A model generated the notes under the pieces. The model saw nothing but the letters and a program-made list of their open reading frames with translations. It did not search any database and was not told the origin of the DNA. Both the position numbers and the translations under genes were made by a program. 64,000 nt of DNA, from NCBI RefSeq assembly GCF_029285175.1, contig NZ_JABEDH010000002.1, positions 806,001-870,000 on the forward strand, given 5' to 3'. This DNA is from Sulfitobacter sp. M05 (GTDB taxonomy: Bacteria > Pseudomonadota > Alphaproteobacteria > Rhodobacterales > Rhodobacteraceae). Positions 17,351-26,228 of the stretch are shown one piece after another (position 1 is the stretch's first letter; each line of letters starts with the position of its first letter).

Positions 17351-17764
17351 TCAAACCGGCGGCTGGCGCAGGGCGTGATCAATTGCAATCCCAAGTGTGT
17401 CTTTGGCAACTTTCCTTTGTCGGCTCTTCTTTTCCTCTTTAATCAGATTTTCCAAGGCAACAACTTTGCCAAATGCCTTTCTTACCCTTTCCTGCTCATA
17501 GGATTTGATGGCCAGCACGCGTGCCAACTGCATGTTCAATGTCGATTGAGACCTGCTTAGCCAGCCTTGCCAAAGCAGGTCTGCACCGATCACACGCATG
17601 CCCGAAACGAAACTGTCTTCCTGATGGACCGCCCCATCAAGTTTTTGGAGTCTGCGTAATTCCTGACGCAATTGATTTTCTTCGGCGACCACTTGGGCGA
17701 AGATCTGTCGTTGATGGTCATACTGCGCGGTGCATGCGACCAGCACCTGTTCGAGATCGTTCAT
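17351..17764 (-). CDS. coiled-coil protein at the end of the flhA operon, FliJ-like
   Basis: Soluble protein of 137 residues, almost wholly charged helix with heptad-like spacing (QVVAEENQLRQELRRLQKLDG; EQERVRKAFGKVVALENLIKEEKK, near 23-43 and 90-113). I do not recognise a named family from motifs. Size, coiled-coil nature and a start overlapping flhB by 4 bases make it a candidate for the FliJ role, since no fliJ follows fliI here. This is inference from context. Confidence 0.55.
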   Translation of the reverse strand: MNDLEQVLVACTAQYDHQRQIFAQVVAEENQLRQELRRLQKLDGAVHQEDSFVSGMRVIGADLLWQGWLSRSQSTLNMQLARVLAIKSYEQERVRKAFGKVVALENLIKEEKKSRQRKVAKDTLGIAIDHALRQPPV

Positions 17765-18846
17765 ACTTTTCCCTTTGCGCGTTGCCGCATGGTTTCGGCA
17801 AATCTGATTGCTGCGGCGACTGCGCGGTAAAAGTCCGGCGAAATCTCGTCACCTATGGTTGTTGTCGCATGTAGGGACCGGGCGGTTGGTGGGTCACTGT
17901 GGATCGGAACACCAGCCTCTTGCGCAGCTTCACGGATGGCCTTGGCGATTTCATCGATGCCTTTGGCAACACAAACCGGGGCAGCGTTCGGTTGCCGGCT
18001 CCAGGTCAGGGCCACGGCGTAATGGGTCGGGTTAACGATCACCACATCGGCCTTTGGCACATCCGCCATCATCTGGCTTTGCGACACAGACATGGCGCGC
18101 TGGCGGCGTTCCTGCTTCATATGCGGGTCGCCTTCGGCATTCTTGGTTTCGTCCGCGATCTCCTTGTGGGACATCATGTTTTTGCGCAAATGCGCAAAAT
18201 GCTGGTAGAGCGCATCAATTGCGCCAATTGCACCTGAAATCAGGACCGTGATAAAAAGGAAGGTGATACAAAGTTCAGCAAGTAACTTGAGAACCAGACG
18301 CGGCGAGCTGTGCAAAACACCGACCATGTCTGCCAGGCGATCCTGGATAAACAGCGCGAGCACGATTGAATAAAGCGTCAGTTTGGTAAAGCTCTTGAGC
18401 CACTCAAACAGACCGTCGCGCCCGAATTTATTCTTAGCATTCGATAGAATCGAAATACGCGAGAGTTTTGGCGCAAGTTTGGTGGGCGCAAAGACCCAGG
18501 CGCGTTGTGCAAAAACGGCTATGATGACAGCAGTCGCAGGCAGGGCGAACAGGGGGGCAAGACCTGTGAAAATGGGCATCATCATGCCGGCCATAGGGGA
18601 CTGTGTTGCGCCTGCAAAGAATAGCGGCGAAAGCGTGTCGGCCTGATCAATCAAGACCATCAACGAGGTCCCGACCTGGCGGATACCGTCTGCGCCGGTC
18701 ATGAGGAGAGCGACCAGGAACCCAGTATAAGATGCCGCCGTCAACAAATCCGTAGACTTGGCGACGTCGCCCTTCTTGCGGGCATCCAGCAGTTTTTGCG
18801 GGGTCGCATCATAGGTCTTTGACGTGTCATCGTCCTGCCCGCTCAT
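17761..18846 (-). CDS. flhB: flagellar export switch protein FlhB
   Basis: Export-gate protein of 361 residues. It begins SGQDDDTSKTYDATPQKLLDARKKG (residues 2-26, the family start), has four membrane helices, and a cytoplasmic domain with the autocleavage site NPTH near residue 272. Cleavage there switches export from hook to filament substrates together with FliK. The ATG at 18846 overlaps the fliR stop (ATGA); a longer frame inside fliR is rejected. Confidence 0.94.
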   Translation of the reverse strand: MSGQDDDTSKTYDATPQKLLDARKKGDVAKSTDLLTAASYTGFLVALLMTGADGIRQVGTSLMVLIDQADTLSPLFFAGATQSPMAGMMMPIFTGLAPLFALPATAVIIAVFAQRAWVFAPTKLAPKLSRISILSNAKNKFGRDGLFEWLKSFTKLTLYSIVLALFIQDRLADMVGVLHSSPRLVLKLLAELCITFLFITVLISGAIGAIDALYQHFAHLRKNMMSHKEIADETKNAEGDPHMKQERRQRAMSVSQSQMMADVPKADVVIVNPTHYAVALTWSRQPNAAPVCVAKGIDEIAKAIREAAQEAGVPIHSDPPTARSLHATTTIGDEISPDFYRAVAAAIRFAETMRQRAKGKV

Positions 18847-19616
18847 CTTGGCATCCGGTAGGGATTGGCCAGATAGGCATCCATCGCATTCAGCCAATGT
18901 TCCAGCATAAAGGGTGATGCGAGGAGCAGGACAAGAAGCCCGCCTGCGGTGATCAAGGGCGCACCGACAAAAGCGACCATTAGTTGTGGCATCGCCTTGT
19001 TGATGACGCCAAGCGCCAGATTGTAGACGACTGATAGGATGACAAAGGGGGCGGCAAGTGTGAACGACAGGGCAAAAGCCTGTGCGATCCGCGAGATACC
19101 CCATTCGGATACCACCTTTGCACTGGGAAACGCGCCCATAGGCAAGAGGTCATAAGATTGGATCACCAATGCTGCAGCCTTGATATGAAGGCCGGCCATG
19201 ACCGCAAGAGCGATACCGCCAATGATGAGGACATACCCCATCGCCGGCAAAGGATCAGCCGCGGCACCGCCAAGGATCTGAGAAAGCGAGGTTGATTGCG
19301 CAGCGATCGAGCCGGTCGTTTGCAACGCCAGAATGAACAGGCGGACGCCAATGCCCAGTGTCAGCCCTGCCAGTGTCTCGGTAGCAGCCAGTGTGATTAA
19401 GGTATCGAAACCGGCAACCATCGGTATGCGTGGCACAGCCGGTGCGATAATCAGAACAAAACCCAGCACGATCACCAGTTTGACGCGGGCGGGGACAGTG
19501 CGTTCTCCGAACGCTGGCAGCATCGCAACCAGTGGCGCGACCCGCAGGAAGACTGCGATACCATGCCAGAGGAAACGGTTCGTAATCTCCAGCAAGTCTG
19601 CCAGTGCCGGTGTCAT
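18843..19616 (-). CDS. fliR: flagellar export gate protein FliR
   Basis: Inner-membrane protein of 257 residues with about six hydrophobic segments and the FliR features RVAPLVAMLPAFGERTVPARVK near residue 22 and PFVILSVVYNLALGVINKAMPQL near 190. It overlaps both flhA and flhB by 4 bases, so the three export-gate genes are translationally coupled. Confidence 0.93.
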   Translation of the reverse strand: MTPALADLLEITNRFLWHGIAVFLRVAPLVAMLPAFGERTVPARVKLVIVLGFVLIIAPAVPRIPMVAGFDTLITLAATETLAGLTLGIGVRLFILALQTTGSIAAQSTSLSQILGGAAADPLPAMGYVLIIGGIALAVMAGLHIKAAALVIQSYDLLPMGAFPSAKVVSEWGISRIAQAFALSFTLAAPFVILSVVYNLALGVINKAMPQLMVAFVGAPLITAGGLLVLLLASPFMLEHWLNAMDAYLANPYRMPR

Positions 19617-21697
19617 GCCGCGATTACACCAACAAGGGATGGCCGGGCATCAAGGCCGATTTCCTCAAAGGAAAGAACCGGGGTTGTGATCCCTTTTGCC
19701 TGCATGACCGTTCGTAAAAACCTGCGCCGTCGTGTATTCGTCACCAGAGCCGGGTAAATTCCATTGTGACCTGCGTCATTCAGCTTTTCCGAAGCGCGCT
19801 CCGCCAGCTTGTTGAACAGGTCTGGCGGTAGGGCGATGTCAAACCCGCGATCCCCCTCTACCTGATAGGTGGCAAAAGTGTCTTCCCATTCCGGCGCAAG
19901 TTGGATCAGCGGCAAGGTGCCATCCGCCCGGCGTATCTCTGCCACCAATTGAAACCCCAATCGCTGGCGCACATGTTCGCAAATCGCCTCCGGTTGCGCG
20001 TTTTGCCCCCGTGCTTCTGCGGTAGCTTCTAGGATTAGGGGCAAATTTCGAATTGAAACCTGTTCATCAAGCAATAGCCGCAAAACCGCATGCAGGATGT
20101 CGATCGGCACCTTGTCAGGAATCAATTCATCCAGCAATTTGCGGTTCGCCTCGGCGCGGGTCGGATTGGTAACATTGGTCATTTCGTTCAATGTGCGGCG
20201 CAGGGATTTGAGGCTAAGCAGCCGGCTGAAGTTGTTTTTTACCATCTCCAGTAAATGTGTCGCAAGAATTTCGGTTGGAGTAACCAATGTGACCCCGGTA
20301 AGAACGGCGGCTTCTTGATCCCTATTATTGATCCACCGCGCTGGCGCACCATACACAGGTTCAGTTGTGTCCGTACCACTTGGCAAAGCGTTGCTGTCAT
20401 CTGGCGCAAGCGCAAGCACTTGATCGGGGTGCAACTCGGCGCGGGCCTGTTCGACCCCTTGAATCCGAATTACATAGACGCCTGGAGCTAAGGCAGAGTT
20501 ATCGGTTAGGCGTATTTCGGGAAGGATCAGCCCGTAAGCCGCTGCAACATGATTACGCATTTTTGAAATGCGCGAGTCCAGCCCTGTAGCGGGATCGAGA
20601 ACCATGTTCACCAGGTCAGGTGCAAATTCCACATGAATATCATCCAGCTCCAATACATCGCCCATCGATTTTTCAATCGGAAGGGAACCTGATGAATCCA
20701 CGTCTGGTGTATCTTCGTCAGCCTGTTTGGCGTTGCGATATCGGACATATGCCGCAACAGACAGGCATCCACCGCCGACCATGAAAGGCCCAAAGGGCAG
20801 CCCCGGAAACATGCCGAAAGCCAGCATCAATACGGCAACGGTGGCCAAAGCACCGGGGTGTTTGCCCAATTGGCTGAACACCGCAAGGTCTGTTGCGCCC
20901 TGCGCCCCGCCCCGCGCAAGGAGTAAAGCCGAAGCAATCGAGATGATCACGGCGGGGATTTGCGAGACCAAACCATCGCCAACTGTGAGGATTGCATAGG
21001 TTTCAAAAGCTGCACCAAGAGGCATCCCGTGAACTACGATCCCCATGATCAACCCAGCTACCAGATTTAGGATTGTGATCAGTAGGCCAGCAACAGCATC
21101 CCCTTTGACGAATTTCGAGGCCCCATCAAGGGAGCCAAAAAAGGTTGTCTCAAGCTGTTCGCGTTCCCGCCTTTCTCTGGCCTGCTCATGGGTAAGGGCA
21201 CCGGCCGCCATATCGCTATCAATCGCCATCTGTTTGCCCGGCATCCCGTCCAAAGCAAAACGCGCGCCGACCTCGGCCATGCGTGTGGCACCTTTATTGA
21301 TAACCATAAAGTTCACGATCAGCAGAACGCAAAACACCACTAATCCTAGAAAAACAGAACCGCCCATCACAAACTGTGCGAAGCTTTCGATAACATCACC
21401 TGCTGCATTGGTGCCGGTATGCCCCTCGCCGATGATCAGTTTGGTCGATGAAACATTCAGCGACAAACGCAACATCAACGATGCAAGTAAAATCGTCGGG
21501 AAGGCGGAAAAATCCAATGGACGTTCAATAAAAAGTGTCACAGTGAAAATCAGGATCGCCAGCGCAAATGACAAGGCCAGGCCCGCATCCAGAACCCAAG
21601 CTGGCATGGGAAGGATCATCATCGCGATCACCGCCATCAAAGCGACAGCCAGCAAGATCGTGGGGTTGAACAGATCGGTTGAAGTGAGAGGCTTCAA
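19613..21697 (-). CDS. flhA: flagellar export platform protein FlhA
   Basis: Export-platform protein of 694 residues from the TTG start. An N-terminal membrane half (MILPMPAWVLDAGLALSFAL, then IVNFMVINKGATRMAEVGARF with the FHIPEP-type loop) is followed by a soluble half from about residue 345 that receives chaperone-substrate complexes. I prefer the TTG at 21697 because GGAAGG lies 7 bases upstream and the codon overlaps the stop of a small upstream ORF as TTGA. An ATG at 21727 would add ten residues but has no ribosome site. Confidence 0.93.
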   Translation of the reverse strand: MKPLTSTDLFNPTILLAVALMAVIAMMILPMPAWVLDAGLALSFALAILIFTVTLFIERPLDFSAFPTILLASLMLRLSLNVSSTKLIIGEGHTGTNAAGDVIESFAQFVMGGSVFLGLVVFCVLLIVNFMVINKGATRMAEVGARFALDGMPGKQMAIDSDMAAGALTHEQARERREREQLETTFFGSLDGASKFVKGDAVAGLLITILNLVAGLIMGIVVHGMPLGAAFETYAILTVGDGLVSQIPAVIISIASALLLARGGAQGATDLAVFSQLGKHPGALATVAVLMLAFGMFPGLPFGPFMVGGGCLSVAAYVRYRNAKQADEDTPDVDSSGSLPIEKSMGDVLELDDIHVEFAPDLVNMVLDPATGLDSRISKMRNHVAAAYGLILPEIRLTDNSALAPGVYVIRIQGVEQARAELHPDQVLALAPDDSNALPSGTDTTEPVYGAPARWINNRDQEAAVLTGVTLVTPTEILATHLLEMVKNNFSRLLSLKSLRRTLNEMTNVTNPTRAEANRKLLDELIPDKVPIDILHAVLRLLLDEQVSIRNLPLILEATAEARGQNAQPEAICEHVRQRLGFQLVAEIRRADGTLPLIQLAPEWEDTFATYQVEGDRGFDIALPPDLFNKLAERASEKLNDAGHNGIYPALVTNTRRRRFLRTVMQAKGITTPVLSFEEIGLDARPSLVGVIAA

Positions 21698-21822
21698 TGC
21701 TCGACCTTCCCTGTCAAAGGCGCACATCTGACAAGAAGCTTAGAAGTCACCAGCGGCATATGCAGAAAAAGGGCATTGAGAACACCACGCAGGGCTGTGG
21801 CGGACAGTCGGAATTGTTGCAT
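21694..21822 (-). CDS. small basic ORF (42 aa) coupled to flhA
   Basis: A 42-codon frame beginning MQQFRLSATALRGVLNALF, with GGGAGAG about 8 bases before its ATG. Its TGA overlaps the TTG start of flhA (TTGA). Several Arg/Lys residues and a central hydrophobic stretch suggest a membrane-surface peptide or a leader whose main purpose is coupling. No family recognised. It lies in a 230-base gap after the large periplasmic gene that is otherwise empty of genes. Confidence 0.45.
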   Translation of the reverse strand: MQQFRLSATALRGVLNALFLHMPLVTSKLLVRCAPLTGKVEH

Positions 21823-21923
21823 TCTGCATCTCTCCCATTCACTTTTGATTGTATCGGGACTCTACGCAGACTTCCTTTATGAAAAGTAACCAATGACAGG
21901 CTGTTAGCCCGTTCCGCTTTTTA

Positions 21924-24221
21924 TCAGGGGGTTATGCCCTCTGATCCAACAAGAAGCTCTGGGGCCTGCAACAGGTTCAAGAGCGTTTCCCGCGCTGCGC
22001 GGCTCTCGCTTAGCGCTGCTTCACTGCGTGCCAACATACCATCGGTCTGGCGCGTCGCGGGGATGTCCGCGTTTGACAGGGCCAGTGCCGGACCGAACAC
22101 TGCATTTTCGGCTAGGCGTTGATTGCTCTCGTCTTCTGCCAGCCAAGCCGCCCGCGCTGCTGCATCATCGTCATTTGCCAAAAGGAAAAGATCATGTGCT
22201 TCTGCATGGGCACCTGTCATCTGCGTTGCCTTTGCGCGCAGTAAATCAGCGTCCTGCCCTGTCACTCCTAAAAGAGCAGCTTGGGCGCGCATCGGCTGTG
22301 ACATATCAAGCGCAATCCGCGCGGCAATGATCTGATATGATTCGCTTTTTGCATAGTCCAAGTGGTCGGGAAGAATGGTCTGCGCCTGTTTGGCAAATCC
22401 CAGATCTAGCAGGCGAGTTGCGAGCGCCAGCTTTTGGCGTGCGGGCAATCTTGTGATGTCCTGCGGTGACTGCCGGAATATATATTCAAGGAAAACCACG
22501 TCCTCGGCGGCGGCTACCAACTCCTGGATCAGGCGCATCCGAAGTTTGACTGCATCATCTTCTTCGGAGTCTCCGCCCAACTCTTTTGAGGCGGCGAATG
22601 CGGCGTCAAATTGCCCAGACCTTACAAGCGCCAACACATGCGTACGCCTGAGAGCAGGCCCTAACTCTGTCTGGTTCAGTTCTTTCGCATAGGCTTCAAC
22701 CAGGCTGGCGGTCTCAGCGGAAATTGGTTGCTGGGCGACGATCCGGGCATCCACCAGAGAAATAAGGGCCTCGGGTGAGTGTTCAGCGTTATCGTCAATC
22801 ACATCAGAAAGGTCTTCGCTGGCTTTGTTCATGTTACCGGAGTCCAGCGCGATGTGTGCCTGCGCCAGTTTGGCGGAACTGGACAGTTCTGACGGCAGCC
22901 TTTGCACACTCCGCAAGGCTGAGGCAGCAGCATCGGCATCACCATGGGCAAGCAGCCTCTGGCTGAGAGCCGGTGCAAGGACATCGCGCAGATGGACCGG
23001 AAGTTTATTCAATGCCAACAAGGCAGAACGGGGATCAATGGCGCGAGAGGTGCCTAGATCGGCGTTTGCAAGCATGGCCCATAGCGCCACATCCGTATTA
23101 CAATCCAACATCAATGGTAACCTGCTGCCCTGCCGTGCGGTGCCGGTTTCCAATATCGAGGCAATATCTGCCAAGATGCCCTGAGAACTCACCAAATCAG
23201 TGTCCAGACGCAAAATTTGCCGAGCTTCAGCACCGAACCCAAAGTGAAGGTAGAGCTTTGCCAAATTCAGGGCAGCCTCTTGATCAAGTTTGTCGAATTC
23301 TTGATAGAGGCTGCGCCGCAAATCACCTGTTTGCTGGTGGAAGGGGCGATCATCCCCCCAGTTTGCGATGTCCAAAGTTGCATTCAATGGGCAATTTAAC
23401 CCCGAAAGGGATTGTGGATCGTCCGTCGCCTTTGCAAAGCCGGGGATGTCCATGCTGGAAGAGACCCGCATGTTATTCAGAACGCCGCTGAGGTTTTCGG
23501 GTTTTGGAACTGGTGGTGGCGCTTCTGGCTCTGCGATAGCACTCAAATCAACTTGTGCCCGTCTGCTTATCGGCAGGGATGGTCCCGGCACGGGAGTGAG
23601 CAGTCCACGGGTGGTCGCTGTGCCTAATTCACGGGTTAAGCGGCGTGAAATTTCGGTCAGCGAGTCTTGTTCCAACTCGGAAAGCGGGGCGCGGGCGAGT
23701 GCAGGTAATGCGACCGGCTGGATTGGATCGTTGCGCGGCATCGATGCCATCGGAACAGCAATGTTGGGTTCTACGGGTTTGATGCCGATCTCTTGCTGTG
23801 ACTCCTGCTTCGGTTTTGGCAAGTCCTTCGGTTTCATAGGAATGAACGTGCTCGCCAGCGTAACGCCCGGCGATGCAATGTCGATGACAACAAAGCGTTC
23901 TTTGTCAACGAATGGCGCGACCCGGCAGGCGCATCCTAACCGGATGGTGAACCCGTCCGGACGGGAGGTGATGCTTTGCACCCGGTCGCGCGGAATATAG
24001 GTGAATACCGTGCTGAGGTCATAGCCTTGATCGTAACCGGCGACGGCGAAGATTACATCCTGGCCGATATGGGTGACCTTCCAGTCTCGGTTGTCTGTTA
24101 GCGGGGCAACCAATCTGCTGTACCCGCTATGCTCGCCGGAACGGACTTTGGTCTGCTGCGCATTCGATGCGAACGGCAGCCAAAGAAACACCAGTGCAAT
24201 AGACAGGTTGCGGATCATCAT
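21924..24221 (-). CDS. large periplasmic repeat protein of the motA operon, unknown function
   Basis: Exported protein of 765 residues. A signal peptide (IALVFLWLPFASNAQ) is followed by a beta-rich region to about 150, a Pro-rich linker, then from about 290 to the end an alpha-helical, Ala-rich stretch with tetratricopeptide-like spacing (ALNLAKLYLHFGFGAEARQIL; AALAQAHIAL-like segments). Its ATG overlaps the motA stop by 4 bases. In Sinorhizobium the periplasmic MotC works with MotB and needs the chaperone MotE; a MotE-like gene is two genes upstream here. A MotC-like role is therefore possible, but I see no direct sequence likeness to MotC. Confidence 0.7.
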   Translation of the reverse strand: MMIRNLSIALVFLWLPFASNAQQTKVRSGEHSGYSRLVAPLTDNRDWKVTHIGQDVIFAVAGYDQGYDLSTVFTYIPRDRVQSITSRPDGFTIRLGCACRVAPFVDKERFVVIDIASPGVTLASTFIPMKPKDLPKPKQESQQEIGIKPVEPNIAVPMASMPRNDPIQPVALPALARAPLSELEQDSLTEISRRLTRELGTATTRGLLTPVPGPSLPISRRAQVDLSAIAEPEAPPPVPKPENLSGVLNNMRVSSSMDIPGFAKATDDPQSLSGLNCPLNATLDIANWGDDRPFHQQTGDLRRSLYQEFDKLDQEAALNLAKLYLHFGFGAEARQILRLDTDLVSSQGILADIASILETGTARQGSRLPLMLDCNTDVALWAMLANADLGTSRAIDPRSALLALNKLPVHLRDVLAPALSQRLLAHGDADAAASALRSVQRLPSELSSSAKLAQAHIALDSGNMNKASEDLSDVIDDNAEHSPEALISLVDARIVAQQPISAETASLVEAYAKELNQTELGPALRRTHVLALVRSGQFDAAFAASKELGGDSEEDDAVKLRMRLIQELVAAAEDVVFLEYIFRQSPQDITRLPARQKLALATRLLDLGFAKQAQTILPDHLDYAKSESYQIIAARIALDMSQPMRAQAALLGVTGQDADLLRAKATQMTGAHAEAHDLFLLANDDDAAARAAWLAEDESNQRLAENAVFGPALALSNADIPATRQTDGMLARSEAALSESRAARETLLNLLQAPELLVGSEGITP

Positions 24222-25087
24222 GCGGCCTCTTGCTTGAGGGCTTTTAATGCTTCCTCAAGATCGGCGAAGCTGGGCCGTCTGTGCGACGGGGTATTCTGTC
24301 GCCCAACCTCGATGCAAATGTTTGTCGCGTGGTTGTGCAAGTTCGCCACTAAAACCTCGCGGATCAATTTGTAGAAATTTGCCTCGTCCTCGGTTACACC
24401 TTTTACCTTTTCTGCAAAGGGACCGATGATCGCATAGGCAAGGAACACCCCCAGAAACGTGCCCACAAGCGCGCCGCCGATCATCTTGCCAAGGATCTCT
24501 GGCGGTTGGTCAATCGAGGCCATCGTTTTGATCACCCCCAAAACAGCGGCGACAATACCAAGAGCCGGCAGGGCATCTGCCACCATCTGGAGCGCGTGGC
24601 TTGAATGAAGCGCGTGCTGGGCATTTGCTTCCATCCGTTTTTCCAGCACCTCTTCAACCTGATGCGGATCGTCATAATTCATGGAGGCAGACCGCATGGT
24701 GTCGCAGATCAGAGCGATAGCTTCTTTGTCGGTCATGATCTTCGGATAATTTGAAAAAATTGACGATTCTTCCGGTGTTTCAATATGTTCTTCGATGGCT
24801 ACCGGGTTTTGGCGGGCCAATCGGATCAGTTCGAAAAGTAGGCAAAGAAGGTCGCGGTAATCGTCCGGTTTCCATTTCGGCCCTTTGAACACCTTACCAA
24901 CATCCTTGATTGTGTGTTTAACCGCCGCGCCGTCATTGCTGAGCAGGAAAGCGCCAACAGCAGCCCCGCCGATCATCATCATTTCAAAAGGCAACGCCTT
25001 GATAATGATGCCCATCTTGCCGCCTGCGGCCACATATCCACCGAAGACCATGATGAAGATCGTGATGATGCCGATGATGCCAATCAT
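24218..25087 (-). CDS. motA: flagellar stator protein MotA
   Basis: Inner-membrane proton-channel subunit of 289 residues with four helices. The cytoplasmic loop carries family segments (KPDDYRDLLCLLFELIRLAR; PHQVEEVLEKRMEA), and the channel helices read VADALPALGIVAAVLGVIKTM and LVGTFLGVFLAYAIIGPFAEK. Pro residues of the channel (DALPALGI) are present. It is not next to motB, which lies 12 kb away at 36543, and instead shares an operon with MotE-like and large periplasmic proteins. Confidence 0.94.
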   Translation of the reverse strand: MIGIIGIITIFIMVFGGYVAAGGKMGIIIKALPFEMMMIGGAAVGAFLLSNDGAAVKHTIKDVGKVFKGPKWKPDDYRDLLCLLFELIRLARQNPVAIEEHIETPEESSIFSNYPKIMTDKEAIALICDTMRSASMNYDDPHQVEEVLEKRMEANAQHALHSSHALQMVADALPALGIVAAVLGVIKTMASIDQPPEILGKMIGGALVGTFLGVFLAYAIIGPFAEKVKGVTEDEANFYKLIREVLVANLHNHATNICIEVGRQNTPSHRRPSFADLEEALKALKQEAA

Positions 25088-25156
25088 GAAAACTCCATTG
25101 CAGGTTAAGTCACGGGGTACCCTTGCAGACGGGCGTTAATAAAGTCTCTGTAAGGC

Positions 25157-25777
25157 TCAGGTTTTTGGCGCTGTCGCATTACGGCCGGCCAGAATGGCGC
25201 TGATGGAATAGGCCCGCTCCGGTGTCAGTCCCGTCATTATTGCCGCAGCGGCATCAGGGCGCATTCGGCCCAGAAATCCGGCTGCGAAATTAGGCTCCAT
25301 TGCCTCGAACAATTTCGCGGCATCCTTGGGTTTCATGCTCTCGTATACCGAGGTCAACCGCGCCAGATCGTCTTCTGATGCACCATCCGCCAAAGAAAGA
25401 GTCTCGCGCAGATTGTTTTCTGCCTGCTCCAGACTAGTCATACGTTTTGTGATCTCCTGATCTGCAACCATCAGCGCCTTGCTGCGTAGCTCGATCTGGC
25501 TTTCCAGCTCTTTCACGCGCATTTCCCGGGCGCGGAGGGCTTTCAGAAGGGCACTGATCTCTGCACGATCAGTGGATATTTTTGTGCTTTCCTTTGTCGC
25601 ATCGGTGGTCTCTTTGGCAGGCATTTCTACCTCCGCCGGGGAGTGCTTTGCTGCTTCTGCAAAGGCTTTGCCGGCTCCCGCGCCCAGCCTTAAAATTGCT
25701 GACGAAACAAGCATTGCAGTCAGCAATAAAACTGCACCGCGCCCTGTCCGGCGGAACTTGCGGGGTTTCTTTTTCAT
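25157..25777 (-). CDS. motE: MotE-like flagellar protein (MgtE N-terminal-type domain)
   Basis: Protein of 206 residues with a basic N-terminus, one hydrophobic anchor or signal (AVLLLTAMLVSSAILRLG, about 14-31), a coiled coil near 60-115, and a C-terminal domain. That domain reads YESMKPKDAAKLFEAMEP followed by LGRMRPDAAAAIMTGLTPE, the MgtE-N/MotE pattern. In rhizobia MotE is a periplasmic chaperone for MotC. The ATG at 25777 is preceded by GAGGAG; an earlier frame start has none. It lies 69 bases before motA. Confidence 0.8.
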   Translation of the reverse strand: MKKKPRKFRRTGRGAVLLLTAMLVSSAILRLGAGAGKAFAEAAKHSPAEVEMPAKETTDATKESTKISTDRAEISALLKALRAREMRVKELESQIELRSKALMVADQEITKRMTSLEQAENNLRETLSLADGASEDDLARLTSVYESMKPKDAAKLFEAMEPNFAAGFLGRMRPDAAAAIMTGLTPERAYSISAILAGRNATAPKT

Positions 25778-25825
25778 GATCGTCTCCTCGGGATGAATCC
25801 TGGCGGATTGGGCGGGCACGTCAGA

Positions 25826-26218
25826 CTATGCGCGCCGCCTAACAAACATGGGTTGCGCAGGGTCTTGCGGGTCTGCAGGGGGGGTGATCGCGACATCTTC
25901 GGTCGGTTCGTCCTGTGTGCCGGATGCCTGTGTCTGCGGCAGGTCGTGCAAGGATGCCATCTGCATCTCCAATACCCGGGCAGTATCCTCGGCGCGTTCC
26001 ACCAGACTGGTCAGCGTCTGTGCTGATTGCGTCGCTGCCGCCTGAGCCGCGGTCAGCGTTTTGCCCAGGTCATCAACCTGCGCAGACAAAACAGCGACCG
26101 CACCACCCACGCCATTCTCAAGGTCGTTGAACCGGTTCAACCTGCGGCCCAGAATAAAACAGTAAAATCCGGCTCCGATGGCACCCGCACCAAGGATAAT
26201 GTCAGCGATCAGTTCCAT
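25826..26218 (-). CDS. membrane-anchored coiled-coil protein of the motA operon
   Basis: Protein of 130 residues: an N-terminal membrane helix (LIADIILGAGAIGAGFYCFIL), then a long helix rich in Gln, Ala and Thr (about 30-95), then a Pro/Asp-rich tail ending in MFVRRRA. The layout resembles small flagellar-cluster proteins of alphaproteobacteria that carry the DUF6468 label, but I cannot confirm that family by eye. It lies between fliL2 and motE with short gaps, so a role at the stator or basal body is likely. Confidence 0.6.
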   Translation of the reverse strand: MELIADIILGAGAIGAGFYCFILGRRLNRFNDLENGVGGAVAVLSAQVDDLGKTLTAAQAAATQSAQTLTSLVERAEDTARVLEMQMASLHDLPQTQASGTQDEPTEDVAITPPADPQDPAQPMFVRRRA

Positions 26219-26228
26219 ATCGAGCCTT

